Source: Cherax quadricarinatus
Lineage: Eukaryota > Arthropoda > Malacostraca > Decapoda > Parastacidae
Direction of reading: 5' to 3'
Assembly (NCBI RefSeq): GCF_038502225.1
Contig: NC_091301.1
Coordinates: 13,603,721 to 13,667,720, forward strand
Length of the DNA: 64,000 nt
Shown: piece after piece, positions 1 through 10,511 of the stretch
Position numbering within the stretch: the first letter of the stretch is position 1
Layout: every line of letters begins with the position of its first letter
Translations under genes and position numbers: made by a program
The notes under the pieces: model-generated
The model's database searches: none
Seen by the model: only the letters and a program-made list of their open reading frames with translations
What the model was told of the DNA's origin: nothing

Positions 1-400
1 CCTCCTTATTCTGCCCTCCCCTCCTCCCCTCCTCCTTCCCTTCCTCCTCCTCCTTCCCTTCCTCCTCCTTCCTTCCTCCTCCTCCTTCCTTCCCCTCCTC
101 CTCCTTCTCCTTCTCCTTCCTCCTCCTTCCTCCTTCCTCCTCCTCCCTTCCTCCTTCCTCCTCCTCCTCCTCCTTCCTCCTTCCTCCTCCTCCTCCTTAC
201 CTCCTTCCTCCTCCTCCTCCTCCCTCCATTCCTGCATTCCTCCCTCCTCCTCCTCCTCCTCCTTCCTTCCTTCCTTACTCCTTCTCCTCCCTCCTCCTCC
301 TCCCTCCTCCCCTTCTCCTCCTCCTCCTCCTCCTCCCTCCTTCTCCTCCACTCCTCCTTCTTCTCCTCCTCCTCCTCCCCTTCTCCTCCTCCTCCTCTTC
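1..400. repeat. Pyrimidine tract, (CCT)n-rich low complexity
   Basis: Almost every base is C or T on the plus strand, arranged as irregular CCT, CTT and CCTT units with very few purines. It is a degenerate microsatellite, not coding. A polypurine/polypyrimidine tract this long can form triplex DNA; that is general knowledge, not shown here. Confidence 0.95.
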
Positions 401-1377
401 ATTACATTATTATATGCCCCTTTACATATCCAGCATTGTGGCAACCAGAACCTATAAATGCTTTGTATGATTCCAAGACAAGTCAGTTAAATAGCCAAGG
501 CAGGTGTAAATGTCCACCTGTCAATGTCTTTGTGACAATATGACTACAATTTCAGTACCTAATACTAGTGTCAGGAGGAAGGCTGGTTATGAAATGACAA
601 GAACTACTATAAATTGTAATTTTCAGAACATAAAAATTATAAAAAATAATATGAAAAATATAAAAAGGTATATCGGCAACACTTCTACAAGCAGCAGGAC
701 TCCATGTTGCCATCACATGAGCATCCAGTGCCAACTTCACTGCCTCATATATCTGTAAGTACTAACCTTAATTTTTTTTATTCTAAAACACTTAAAAAAT
801 GTGCCCTTTTTTTCTATGAAATTTTTTTTTTATTTTTTTTTCAAAGTATATTCGGGGCGCTGCGCAAGTGAACTATATATGTTTGGACCTTTAAGGGTTA
901 AATACTGGACTGTAATAGTACTGTACCTTCTAGTATCTCTTATCCAGAATTTTCCCAAAACTGAAAAAATTTCTTGAATTTTGAATAATCTTTAAATTTT
1001 TTTTTTTTTTTTCATTTCAGCAAAAGTTCTGAATTTTCGAGTGGAAAATCTAATTTGGAATGTTCTGAATGCAATAAAGTTTTGGAAAATTTTAAATTAG
1101 GAATTTAGACATACTTTACTAAACGTATTATGCCAATTATAGTGGTTTCCCTCATTTTATACGATACATGCATTCTTGACCCAAAGCACATTAAACAGAT
1201 TCACATGAAGTGAACCGAGAATAACATATAAAGCATAGGGGAACATTCTGAAACTGCAAATCCCACATTTCTTGATGAGTGCTAACCAAAACAATATGAT
1301 GAATAGGAAACATGTTCAACACATGGGTATCTTGACAGAAACATTTCAAACAGCAGGGAGCTTAATCAGTCTATTAT
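401..1377. other. AT-rich non-coding DNA, no gene recognised
   Basis: Open frames here are short and lack recognisable domains. The stretch has several poly-T/poly-A runs. It lies downstream of the minus-strand host gene, so it may be intron or 3' flank of that gene; I could not find a convincing further exon. Confidence 0.5.
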
Positions 1378-1693
1378 AGAGACATGAGAATAGAGATTTT
1401 TTACAGTAAAACCAGTGGAAGGAGAGTTGCAATGTAGTAACAGATATGGTCAAATGTGGGCAGGCCCATGTGTGACCACATCTACCACTGATGCATCACT
1501 ACTTCTTCTATTGGTTCCAGCATAAAATCTCTGTTCAATAGCACACAGTCTTCATAACTGACAGAACCTCCTACAAGACTGACCACTAACTTTCTTTCTA
1601 GGAAATTAGACAATATGGCCACGTCTACTACTGCAACGTTGCCCCACTTCTTCCAGTGGCTCCACTATAAAAATTTCCATTCTCATGTCCCTG
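1378..1693. repeat. Imperfect fold-back repeat (three related arms)
   Basis: A segment starting with GACATGAGAATAGAG at about 1378-1460 is matched, roughly two thirds identical by eye, by the reverse complement of about 1468-1545. It is matched again by the reverse complement of about 1613-1693, which ends in CATTCTCATGTCCC. The centre near 1455-1480 is a partial palindrome (TGGTCAAATGTGGGC then CCCATGTGTGACCA). This resembles a decayed fold-back transposon or MITE cluster. No terminal repeat or target duplication was identified. Confidence 0.55.
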
Positions 1694-2577
1694 ATTATGT
1701 ATGTAGTACATGTATCTAATTATGTATGTATCTAATAATGCATGTTCAAATGTACTGCTCCATAACTTATATCAGTATAGAGTAAGAATTAGTATGTCTG
1801 CTCGAAATGCCTAGGCATGCTAGTAATTAATATTTTATAGCATGTAAACCACACATTGTAAGCTTTACAAGGAAATAAACACTGTCATTGTCATAAAACC
1901 CCTAGTAAATGAACCCTCTCTCAATATACTCAGGTTCAGCTTTATGAATAAGATTCATAAAGCTGATATTAGATATTATATATGTGCCTTTGACCTAATT
2001 ATACAAAAATAACTATCAGCCTGTCTTTGACTGGATGAAAGTGAACATACATGTATTATGAACCTGTGAATGCATATCTTTCCCCCCCTCCCCACGCTTT
2101 ACTCATTTCATCCTACGTCAAATTCGCCTTTACGCCACTCTTCTAGAGTAAATTTCAGTTCAGCAAACATCATTACATCTGACTGTGTCACTCAGCAACA
2201 TCACCTACGTCATAATTTTTTTAACTGTGTTCGTTATTTTTAAAAATACGACTGAAATGTGTTTTTAGTGTTCTTTGAGGTTCAGCAAGTTATATTGTTT
2301 CGCAAGTTATTTATGCTAGTTTTACGGTGTGTGTCATCATTTTAAGGCATTTTTAAGACATTATATCCGGTTTACAGCAAAAACCAAGTTACATCACGGC
2401 TCTTGGAACCAATTAATGATGTAGGGTGCAGCATGACTGTACTCTTAAAACAGCTTCAATATTGCAAAAACCAAACATTAAATACTTTCATTTAACTTTG
2501 TAAAATAATGAGATATGCCGAATAGTACTTTGACATCAATGTTAGGTTTATAGCTAGGAAGCCTACCAAAAATATTT
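1694..2577. other. Probable intron or 3' flank of the host gene
   Basis: No coding segment with good splice sites was found on either strand. If the exon ending at 2580 is real, this is the beginning of the following intron, because GT follows the exon on the minus strand. Confidence 0.45.
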
Positions 2578-2579
2578 AC

Positions 2580-2747
2580 CATGCATAAGAACATGCCAAA
2601 GCTCCACCTGCCGTAGGCTGATGCCATACAGGTAACAATGATCTCGGGAAAAGTAATGTTGGGTGCCATTTTCATCTTTAAGTTTCCCCATGTTGGAATG
2701 AACTTCCATTACCTCTCCAGTGAGCAGTTCTTGGTCATCGCTTAAAC
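2580..2747 (-). CDS. Second coding exon of the host gene (inferred)
   Basis: On the minus strand a T-rich tract ending TTTTTTTCACAG stops at 2748. The exon runs 2747 to 2580 and is followed by GTAAAT. It enters with two bases completing the codon left by the upstream exon (G + GT) and leaves one base over, so it is 168 bp, phase 1 to phase 1. The 56-residue translation reads GLSDDQELLTGEVMEVHS... and then ...HYFSRDHCYLYG.... This pattern (LTG-x-VME near the start, then aromatic-rich YF and YLYG) resembles the third repeated domain of the upstream exon (LTGCIMELFS...MYFQLVP). It is therefore probably the start of a fourth domain copy. If the intron were retained, the frame would end five codons later at TAG. 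Confidence 0.7.
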
Positions 2748-3119
2748 CTGTGAAAAAAAAAATAGATTGAAAGAATGGATAATACCCTTGGCATGAAAAA
2801 TATTTATTAAGAGAATATTGTACTACATTTCAATTAGAATATACAATCCCCACACCTACTGCAAGAGTATACATGTAAACACCCTTTCATTTATACATAT
2901 GCAAGGGTGCTGAGTAGTACAGCATGCTATCTACAAATATTTCACGTTGACGAAAATATGAATCACACATCCACCACCAAGTAAAAATCAAAAGGAATTG
3001 AGCAACTTATCCTTTTATTCCCCCTCCTCCTCCTCTCTTCTCATACCTTAACAACTACCGTTCCATGCTTCCCTATCCCTCCTCACCAGGGCTCTGGTCA
3101 CAGTTCATTCATTTCTTAC
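2748..3119 (-). other. Intron between the two host-gene coding exons (inferred)
   Basis: The minus-strand donor is ATAG|GTAAGAAAT with GT at 3119-3118. The acceptor is TTTCACAG ending at 2748. The 372-bp interval is AT-rich and has stops in all frames. Removing it joins the two exons in frame. Confidence 0.7.
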
Positions 3120-5778
3120 CTATCATGCAGCACTGTGTGCTGGCTGGTACACCACTTGAAGTCCCATTGACAGAACTACTAATGGAGTAAATGCTTGAAA
3201 TTGACGAAGTATTCACATTCACTGAAGAATCTTCTGAAGACATGCGAGTTTTATTTTTCTTTTTTTTATTTTTAAGTGTAAAATCTATGGTGCTGTGAGA
3301 ACTTACAGAAACACGTATATCATCTAGATTATTTTTAACTGTAACAAAATTCTTAAATTCTTTTCCACTGATAATAGAAAGATTATTATTGTTTATAGAA
3401 GAATTATTTTTCTCGAATGTTGTGGTGCTTTTTGTGTCTGTATGATTTTGGTTTGAGTTCACAACTGCTTTATTATCTATATTTAAGTGAGTGATCAATA
3501 TACAAGCATCTTCTTGTGTTCCTGTAGCAGGAATACCCACTGGCTTGTTACCTATCCACCCACATGTGGCCAGCAACTGCACTCTGTACCCCTTATAATC
3601 CTCACTTTCAACTGGAAGCACATAAAGATTGCAGCGCTTTGTGTAAATTGATGAGGGTATGTGCGCCATTTTGCTTAGTGGCACAAGTTGAAAGTACATT
3701 TCATCTTGTTTGAACTTGATAAAAATATCACCAAATTCCATACTCATCCACTTTGCTACACCAGAGCCACCATCAGCTGAAAACAGTTCCATAATGCATC
3801 CTGTGAGATGCTTTCCAGCATAGCCTTTTCCTCTAATTTTCAAGTCTTTAGGTAACCCTGACAAGTATTTTTTATTACCTTTACTGGAGTCCTTTGCTGC
3901 TTTTTTGTCTTCCATTTTATCACATTCTTTGCCATTTGTCATGTACACAATTCCCTTATTTGTTTCTTTCATCTCTCTGGAATATTCATCATTGGACAAT
4001 TTATTAGCATCTAATTTGTGTCCTGCAGGCTTGACCTTAATACACTGATTAACATTTTGTTTTCCTTTCCTTATATATTGGTTTTCATCATTATCCGAGT
4101 TACTGTCACTGTCACTGTCACTGTCACTCTCACTCTCACTGTCACTGTCAACTGTCAAGGGCTCACTATCTAAACCGTAACTTGCATTGCTTCTGAAAGT
4201 ATCAAAGAACAACTTTTCTGGAGAGTGGGGAAGGTGACCACATTCAACATATACTGCTTCCCATTTCACTTCCATACCAAATACTACTTTAGTTTCTATC
4301 CTACGTGCCCAAGCTTCACATTTGTTCACGTGGGCAAGAAGAAGATATAGCAGCTTGCAATTTATCCGCTGTCCTTCAAACCTCAAGGCACTGAGGGAAA
4401 ATGTGATTCCACTAAACTTGGACCCCCATCCATTATCTTCATAGATTCTCAAAATTCCTCTGTCCTTGTCTCCCCACCAAATGTAACCAATAATATGAGA
4501 GAATCTGCATTCTTGATGATCACTTATCTCAGTACCATCCAAACACGCCTCTTTCCTGATGGAACATGTTTTCAAGCTATGCATATGTTCTCTCCTACAT
4601 TCCCAGTCTTGTTTTTCAGAAAACTGTGTAAGAGAAGGAAAAAACATTTTAAGAGATGGGATGTCTCCAAACCATGCAACCACAGCAGTGTATTTTTTCA
4701 GTGTTTTATCACCTTGGTTACCCATGTCTGGTTCATCTAATTTTATTATAGCTTTCATGGGTGTCCCAATAGGAAGTGTATCTTTCAAGATTGTTCTTGG
4801 ATTAGCTTTTATACCATTGATATACACAACATTGCCTGGAATGGTTATATTTAGTATACTGCTAGTTTCTAGTATACATTCTGTTTCACTGGAGATATAG
4901 CCATTAACAAATCCTTTTATCAGCATTTCCCCTTCAAAATTTTCATTTATTAGATTATCACTTTCCTTATTCATTGACATTTCCTGGAGCCCCTTCTGTG
5001 CTGACGCTGAGGGTTTTGCCAACCCTACAGTCCAGTTTTTGGCAGGGCCTTCTGATGTTGAGTTTTGTGGCGAGGAATTTCTGGCTGGGCCTTCTGATGC
5101 TGAATCTTGTGGGGAGGAATTTCTGGCTAGGCCTTCTGATGTTGAGTTTTGTGGAGAAGAATTTCTGGCTGGGCCTTCTGATGTTGAGTTTTGTGGTGAA
5201 TTATTTAGTGAATCCAAGGGAAATGAAGAAGCACTTGAGGAAATATTTGACAATTTCTTTTGATGTGCAGATGTCTTAACAAGGGGTTGACTAAGATTAG
5301 GAAGGCCAAAAGCAGATGAACGAAGGGTTGGCACCCTCGGTAATTTAGGTTGAAACCCCGGAGGTGGTGCCAACAAGGACGGCACAAAGTATGGTGGTAT
5401 AGTCAACGCAGCAGTACTTGTACGAGGCCCTGAAACTTGACTGTGGGCAAAAGGTGGTGGTGGCGGCATACTAAAATATGGCCCTGAAGCAATCAATGGA
5501 GGCAGTGAATTATAGTAAGGACTCCTCCACATACCATAAGGTGTGGGATAATGTGAAGGAGCAAGTCCATATGCAGATACTGGGAAAGGGTAATTGGTTG
5601 AAACAGGCACATAACCACCTACTGCATGCTGGTAATAATTGACAGGGGATTTATCAGGTACTTTATGTGGTTTTTTATCAGAATTCGCTGAAGAGAATTT
5701 GAGTGCTTGTCCCTCCACATCTGCTGCAGTCACAGCAGTTTTTTTCATCTCTACCTGTCGTTCCTCAGCTTTATGCAT
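3120..5778 (-). CDS. Uncharacterised host protein with repeated ~95-residue domains, large exon
   Basis: This is the only convincing host coding region. The start is the first ATG after an in-frame TAA at 5808-5806. Residues 45-165 are Pro/Tyr/Ser-rich and probably disordered (PPPPP at 105-109). Residues 193-248 hold four copies of a 14-residue unit like NSSPQNSTSEGPAR. Residues 543-565 are a Ser/Asp/Glu tract; the C-terminal region is Ser/Asn-rich with a KNKKKKNK basic patch. Between these lie three diverged domains at about 283-375, 424-516 and 650-747. Each begins with a G-x-I/V strand and ends with a motif like TAVVAWFGDIP, EAVYVECGHLP or LLATCGWIGNKP. The open frame runs to 3109, but a strong donor at 3120/3119 suggests splicing to 2747-2580. 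There is no signal peptide or membrane segment. I do not recognise the family. A scaffold or RNA-associated role is only a guess from the disorder and repeats. Confidence 0.8.
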
Positions 5779-5853
5779 TCTTGTAGAGGTAGTATTGAAA
5801 GTCCTTTACTTATATTTTTGCTGCATACACGGATTTTCATATTACAACTCTGA
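5779..5853 (-). other. 5' UTR part of exon with splice acceptor and overlapping uORF
   Basis: On the minus strand GATTTTTTTTTCAG ends at 5850, a good polypyrimidine tract plus AG. The exon would start at 5849, 71 bases before the start codon. It holds an ATG (5840) opening a 29-codon frame that overlaps the main start out of frame and stops at TAG. It also holds a short in-frame ATG-to-TAA frame. Both could reduce translation of the main frame; this is inference. Upstream exons and the promoter were not found. Confidence 0.55.
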
Positions 5854-6589
5854 AAAAAAAATCAAATGTAAGTTCTATAGGATAATAATACAGAATAGGC
5901 TGGAGAGAAAGAAAAATTTGACAAAATAAATGAAGATTACATAATAAAACAGAACTATTAATGAAAAGTGACTAAGATAAGAAGAAAGTTATTGTTATTG
6001 AACCCACTTGGAAAGTGTGATTAGGTTCTATCAGAATTAATGTATATGTGAATACGACTTAGGTGTGGAAAAATAAATGCACATATGGAAATGACTAGAT
6101 TATAAGAAAACTACGTATAATGCTTGAAGGAAGACTTTTAAAGAAACTGAGTGAGATATAAAATTACAATTAAGATATAAATAATGTATACAAAGAGTTC
6201 TGGATGTAGAAAATGCTACAACTACTGGACAGTTTAAAATATTACATGATGAACATATTATTGAAGGTAGGACACCATGAGCACAGATTTGCTCCTGTTA
6301 TTACAAACAGATACAGTAATTAACAAATATGTAATTAACTCACTATCTAATTGTAATTTTGGGAAAAAATATGGTATACACTGTAATGCAAAGTCTCTTT
6401 TTATGGATATTCCTGTAAAAATGGTTTACAATTATAATGTTCATGATACACTATAATTATATAAATTCTTATAATCTCGTTACAACAAGACTATAAAGTT
6501 GCAAATATCATCCAGTAGTTTTCTGTATCTACCCAATAACTGTACTGTTATTGGGTAGATTAGTGTGGATTAGTGTCTTACAATTTTTC
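5854..6589. other. AT-rich upstream region of the host gene, no gene seen
   Basis: No supported coding region. Probably first-intron or upstream flank of the minus-strand gene. It contains one perfect hairpin, listed separately. Confidence 0.5.
6529..6558. repeat. Perfect 12-bp stem hairpin
   Basis: CTACCCAATAAC is followed by a 6-base loop TGTACT and then its exact reverse complement GTTATTGGGTAG. This could be a relic of a small inverted-repeat element or a structured site. No function is implied. Confidence 0.8.
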
Positions 6590-6975
6590 TTTTTTTTATT
6601 AGCACATCAGCCATTTCCCACCAAGGCAGGGTGACCTGAAAAGGAAGAAACACTTTCACCATTATTCACTTCATCACTGTCTTGCCAGAGACATGCCTAA
6701 ACTACAGTTAAAATAAACTGAAACATATAAACACCATCTCCTTCAGAGTGCAAGCACTGTGCTTCCCACCTCCAGGACTCAAGTGCAGCTAACCGGTTTC
6801 CCTGAATCCCTTAATAAATGTTACTTTGCTCACACTCCAACAGCATGTCAAGTCATAAAAACTATTTATCTCCACTCACTTCTATCTAACAAGCTCACAT
6901 ACTTCTCCTGGAAGTCCAAGCCCCTACCCCACCTTCCTTCCACTATACATTTATATGTTACCATTTTTCAAATCA
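6590..6975 (-). mobile_element. Decayed dispersed-repeat fragment, probable LINE remnant
   Basis: The segment from TTAGCACATCAGCCATTTCC onward includes CACCAAGGCAGGGTGACC, GTTACTTTGCTCACACTCC and a stretch around GGAAGTCCAAGCCCCTACCC. From memory this is the wording of a very common decapod dispersed repeat, usually the 3' part of an RTE-like or related LINE. Relative to that memory this copy looks internally deleted. There is no intact coding capacity. Confidence 0.5.
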
Positions 6976-7336
6976 CTGACATCAGCACATTAATCAGGTG
7001 GCAGGTTCAGTGACTCGTTAAATTATAACCACGGACTATTCAAGAACATATGTAATTTAGGTTTAGGTTAGGTTACAATATGCTTGGTTAATTACATTAT
7101 TGCCTACCTTTGATATACCCAATACCTTTGACAAGTTCTGAGAGTTCTACTCCCAGAGCCCAGCCTCCGCCCAGCTCGCCAATAGCTTTATTAAATTTCC
7201 GTATGGAAGAAAATTTCGCTGGCAGGAAAAATATCACAATGTACGAAGAAACTGTAATGTGGAAACAATGGCAAGATCACTGGCATTCTAAGATAACCCA
7301 ATAATAGTTTGAAATGTACCATATTCAGGGGCAGCA
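6976..7336. other. Unique-looking spacer, no gene seen
   Basis: It contains only short frames without domains. It separates the decayed repeat from retroelement A1. Confidence 0.4.
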
Positions 7337-8583
7337 GGTGTTTACCTGGAGTTTACCTGGAGAGAGTTCCGGGGGTCAACGTCCCCGCGGCCCCGTCTGT
7401 GACCAGGCCTCCTGGTGGATCAGAGCCTGATCAACCAGGCTGTTGCTGCTGGCTGCATGCAAACCAACGTACGAGCCACAGCCCGGCTGGTCAGGAACCG
7501 ACTTTAGGTGCTTGTCCAGTGCCAGATGGAAGACTGCCAGGGGTCTGTTGGTAATCCCCCTTATGTATGCTGGGAGGCAGTTGAACAGTCTCGGGCCCCT
7601 GACACTTATTGTATGGTCTCTTACCGTGCTAGTGACACCCCTGCTTTTCATTGGGGGGATGTTGCATCGTCTGCCAAGTCATTTGCTTTCGTAGTGAGTG
7701 ATTTTCGTGTGCAAGTTCGGTACTAGTCCCTCTAGGATTTTCCAGGTGTATATAATCATGTATCTCTCCCACCTGCATTCCAGGGAATACAGTTTTAGGA
7801 ACCTCAAGCGCTCTCAGTAATTGAGGTGTTTTATCTCCGTTATGCGCGCCGTGAAGGTTCTCTGTACATTTTCTAGGACAGCAATTTCACCTGCCTTGAA
7901 AGGTGCTGTTAGTGTGCAGCAATATTCCAGCCTAGATAGAACAAGTGACCTGAAGAGTGTCATCATGGGCTTGGCCTCCCTAGTTTTGAAGGTTCTCATT
8001 ATCCATCCTGTCATTTTTCTAGCAGATGCAACTGATACAATGTTATGGTCCTTGAAGGTGAGATCCTCCGACATGATCACTCCCAGGTCTTTGACGTTGG
8101 TGTTTCGCTCTATTTTGTGGCCAGAATTTGTTTTGTACTCTGATGAAGATTTAATTTCCTCGTGTTTACCATATCTGAGTAATTGAAATTTCTCATCGTT
8201 GAACTTCATATTGTTTTCTGCAGCCCACTGAAAGATTCAGTTGATGTCCGCCTGGAGCCTTGCAGTGTCTGCAATGGAAGACACTGTCATGCAGATTCGG
8301 GTGTCATCTGCAAAGGAAGACACGGTGCTGTGGCTGACATCCTTGTCTATGTCGGATATGAGGATGAGGAACAAGATGGGAGCGAGTACTGTGCCTTGTG
8401 GAGCAGAGCTTTTCACCATAGCTGCCTCGGACTTTACTCTGTTGATGACTACTCTCTGTGTTCTGTTAGTGAGGAAATTATAGATCCATCGACCGACTTT
8501 TCCTGTTATTCCTTTAGCACGCATTTTGTGCACTATTACGCCATGGTCACACTTGTCGAAGGCTTTTGCAAAGTCTGTATATA

Positions 8584-8785
8584 CAGTGGACCCCCGGTTA
8601 ACGGTATTTTTTCACTCCATAAGTATGTTCAGGTGCCAGTACTGACCGAATTTATTCCCATAAGGAATATTGTGAAGTAGATTATTCCTTTCAGACCCCC
8701 AAACATACACGTACAAACGCACTTACATAAATACACTTACATAATTGGTCGCATTCGGAGGTAATCGTTATGCGGGGGTCCACTG
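8584..8785. mobile_element. Tigger/pogo-like MITE in A1, TA target duplication
   Basis: A 202-bp insert begins CAGTGGACCCCCG and ends CGGGGGTCCACTG, a perfect 13-bp terminal inverted repeat. TA lies on each side (8582-8583 and 8786-8787). Removing the insert and one TA restores exactly the sequence of copy A11 (GTCTGTATATATTACATC on the A1 plus strand). It has no coding capacity. TA duplication and a CAGTGG terminus fit the Tc1/mariner Tigger-pogo group by family knowledge. Confidence 0.88.
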
Positions 8786-10013
8786 TATTACATCTGCATT
8801 CTTTTTATCTTCTAGTGCATTTAGGACCAATAGTTGAGACAGACAGGAGCGACCTGTACTAAACCCATGTTGCCCTGGGTTGTGTAACTGATGGGTTTCT
8901 AGATGGGTGGTGATCTTGCTTCTTAGGACCCTTTCAAAGATTTTTATGATATGGGATGTTAGTGCTATCGGTCTGTAGTTCTTTGCTGTTGCTTTACTGC
9001 CCCCTTTGTGGAGTGGGGCTATGTCTGTTGTTTTTAGTAACTGTGGGACGACCCCCGTGTCCATGCTCCCTCTCCATAGGATGGAAAAGGCTCGTGATAG
9101 GGGCTTCTTGCAGTTCTTGATGAACACGGAGTTCCATGAGTCTGGCCCTGGGGCAGAGTGCATGGGCATGTCATTTATCGCCTGTTCGAAGTCATTTGGC
9201 GTCAGGATAACATTGGATAGGCTTGTTAACCAAATTTTGTGGCTCTCTCATAAAAAAATCATTTTGATCTTCGACTCTCAGTCTGGTTAGCGGCTTGCTG
9301 AAAACTGAGTCATATTGGGACTTGAGTAGCTCACTCATTTCCTTGCTGTCATCTGTGTAGGACCCATCTTGTTTAAGTAGGGGCCCAATACTGGACGTTG
9401 TTCTCGACTTTGATTTGGCATAGGAGAAGAAATACTTTGGGTTTCTTTCGATTTCATTTATGGCTTTTAGTTCTTCCCGTGATTCCTGACTCCTATGAGT
9501 TTCCTTTAGCTTAAGTTCGATGCTTGCTATTTCTCTGACCAGTGTCTCCCTACGCATTTCAGATATATTGACCTCTTTTAGCCGCTCTGTTATTCTTTCC
9601 CGTCGCCTGTAAAGGGAGCGCCTGTCTCTTTCTATTTTACATCTACTCCTCCTTTTTCTTAGAGGAATAAGCCTTGTGCATACATCGAGTGCCACCAAGT
9701 TAATCTGTTCTAGGCATAAGTTGGGGTCTGTGTTGCTTAGTATATCTTCCCAGCTTATATCGGTTAGGACTTGGTTTACTTGGTCCCACTTTATGTTTTT
9801 GTTATTGAAGTTGAATTTGGTGAATGCTCCCTCGTGACTAGTCTCATTATGTCGGTCTGGGGCTCCACGCATACATGTCTGAACCTCAATTATGTTGTGA
9901 TCTGAGTATATTGTTTTTGATATGGTGACATTTCTTATCAGATCATCATTGTTAGTGAAGATGAGGTCTAGTGTATTCTCCAGTCTAGTAGGCTCTATTA
10001 TTTGCTGGTTTAA

Positions 10014-10186
10014 TTATTATTATTATTATTATTATAATCAAGGGGAAGCGCTAAACCCGGATGATTATACAGCACCTGGGGGGGGGATGTGGAAGGCATT
10101 CAGGCTTAATTCGGGGAACTGGAGCACAGATCCAATTCCCTAAATCAAGAGCCCCTCACCAACATCAAGGAACCTTCCTTGAGGGG
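10014..10186 (-). mobile_element. SINE-like insert with (AAT)n tail and 12-bp TSD
   Basis: A 173-bp insert in A1 is flanked by identical TTGCTGGTTTAA copies at 10002-10013 and 10187-10198. On the minus strand it runs from CCTCAAGGAAGGTTCCTTGA through GGGGCTCTTGATTTAGGGAA to a TAATAATAAT tail. I recall this unit as a common decapod repeat. No clear tRNA A or B box was found, so the promoter type is unknown. A long TSD and a simple-repeat tail indicate LINE-driven insertion. Confidence 0.75.
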
Positions 10187-10511
10187 TTGCTGGTTTAAAT
10201 TGAATTTTGTGCAGAGATTTAAAAGCTCGTGTGAGTGTGAGTTTTCATCAGAGCTGCCTCCTGGTGTTATTACTGCAACAATATTATTTGCTATATTCCT
10301 CCATTTTAGGCGCCTTAAGTTGAAATCCCCCAGGAGCAAGATGTTGGGTGCAGGAGCTCGAAGATTTTCCAGACAGTGGTCAATTTTTAACAGCTGTTCC
10401 TGGAATTGCTGGGATGTTGCATCCGGAGGCTTGTAGACTACCACAATGACTAGGTTTTGGTTCTCGACCTTTACTGCTAAAACTTCCACTACATCATTTC
10501 AGGCATTTAGG

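Larger units (their letters stand above)
7337..10511 (-). mobile_element. Family A LINE copy A1 (CR1/L2-like), 5'-truncated, broken
   Basis: The minus strand matches the A11 copy at 57.1-61.6 kb from the middle of the endonuclease to the 3' end. Translated blocks in order are: the endonuclease part with GDFNLR (10489-10145), the endonuclease-RT linker (9872-9192), the RT N-terminal part (9169-8768), the RT core keeping FADD (8533-8237), the thumb (8209-7814) and the C-terminal tail (7651-7376). Frameshifts separate the blocks. Two younger insertions interrupt it: a MITE at 8584-8785 and a SINE-like repeat at 10014-10186. The 3' end carries the family-typical direct repeat CCAGGTAAACT, here CTCCAGGTAAACTCCAGGT on the minus strand. 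Homology stops at about 10511. Inactive. Confidence 0.88.

Noticed and set aside
510..758. Overlapping short open frames on both strands
   Set aside because: No domain, no conserved motif, AT-rich context; the length is expected by chance.
2478..2675. Open frame of 65 residues on the minus strand overlapping the predicted second exon
   Set aside because: It is a different reading frame from the one that joins the large exon in phase and resembles the repeated domain.
4974..5263. Plus-strand frames with repeated LLMLSFV or AGPSDVEFCGEE units opposite the host gene
   Set aside because: They are antisense shadows of the 42-bp repeat in the host coding exon.
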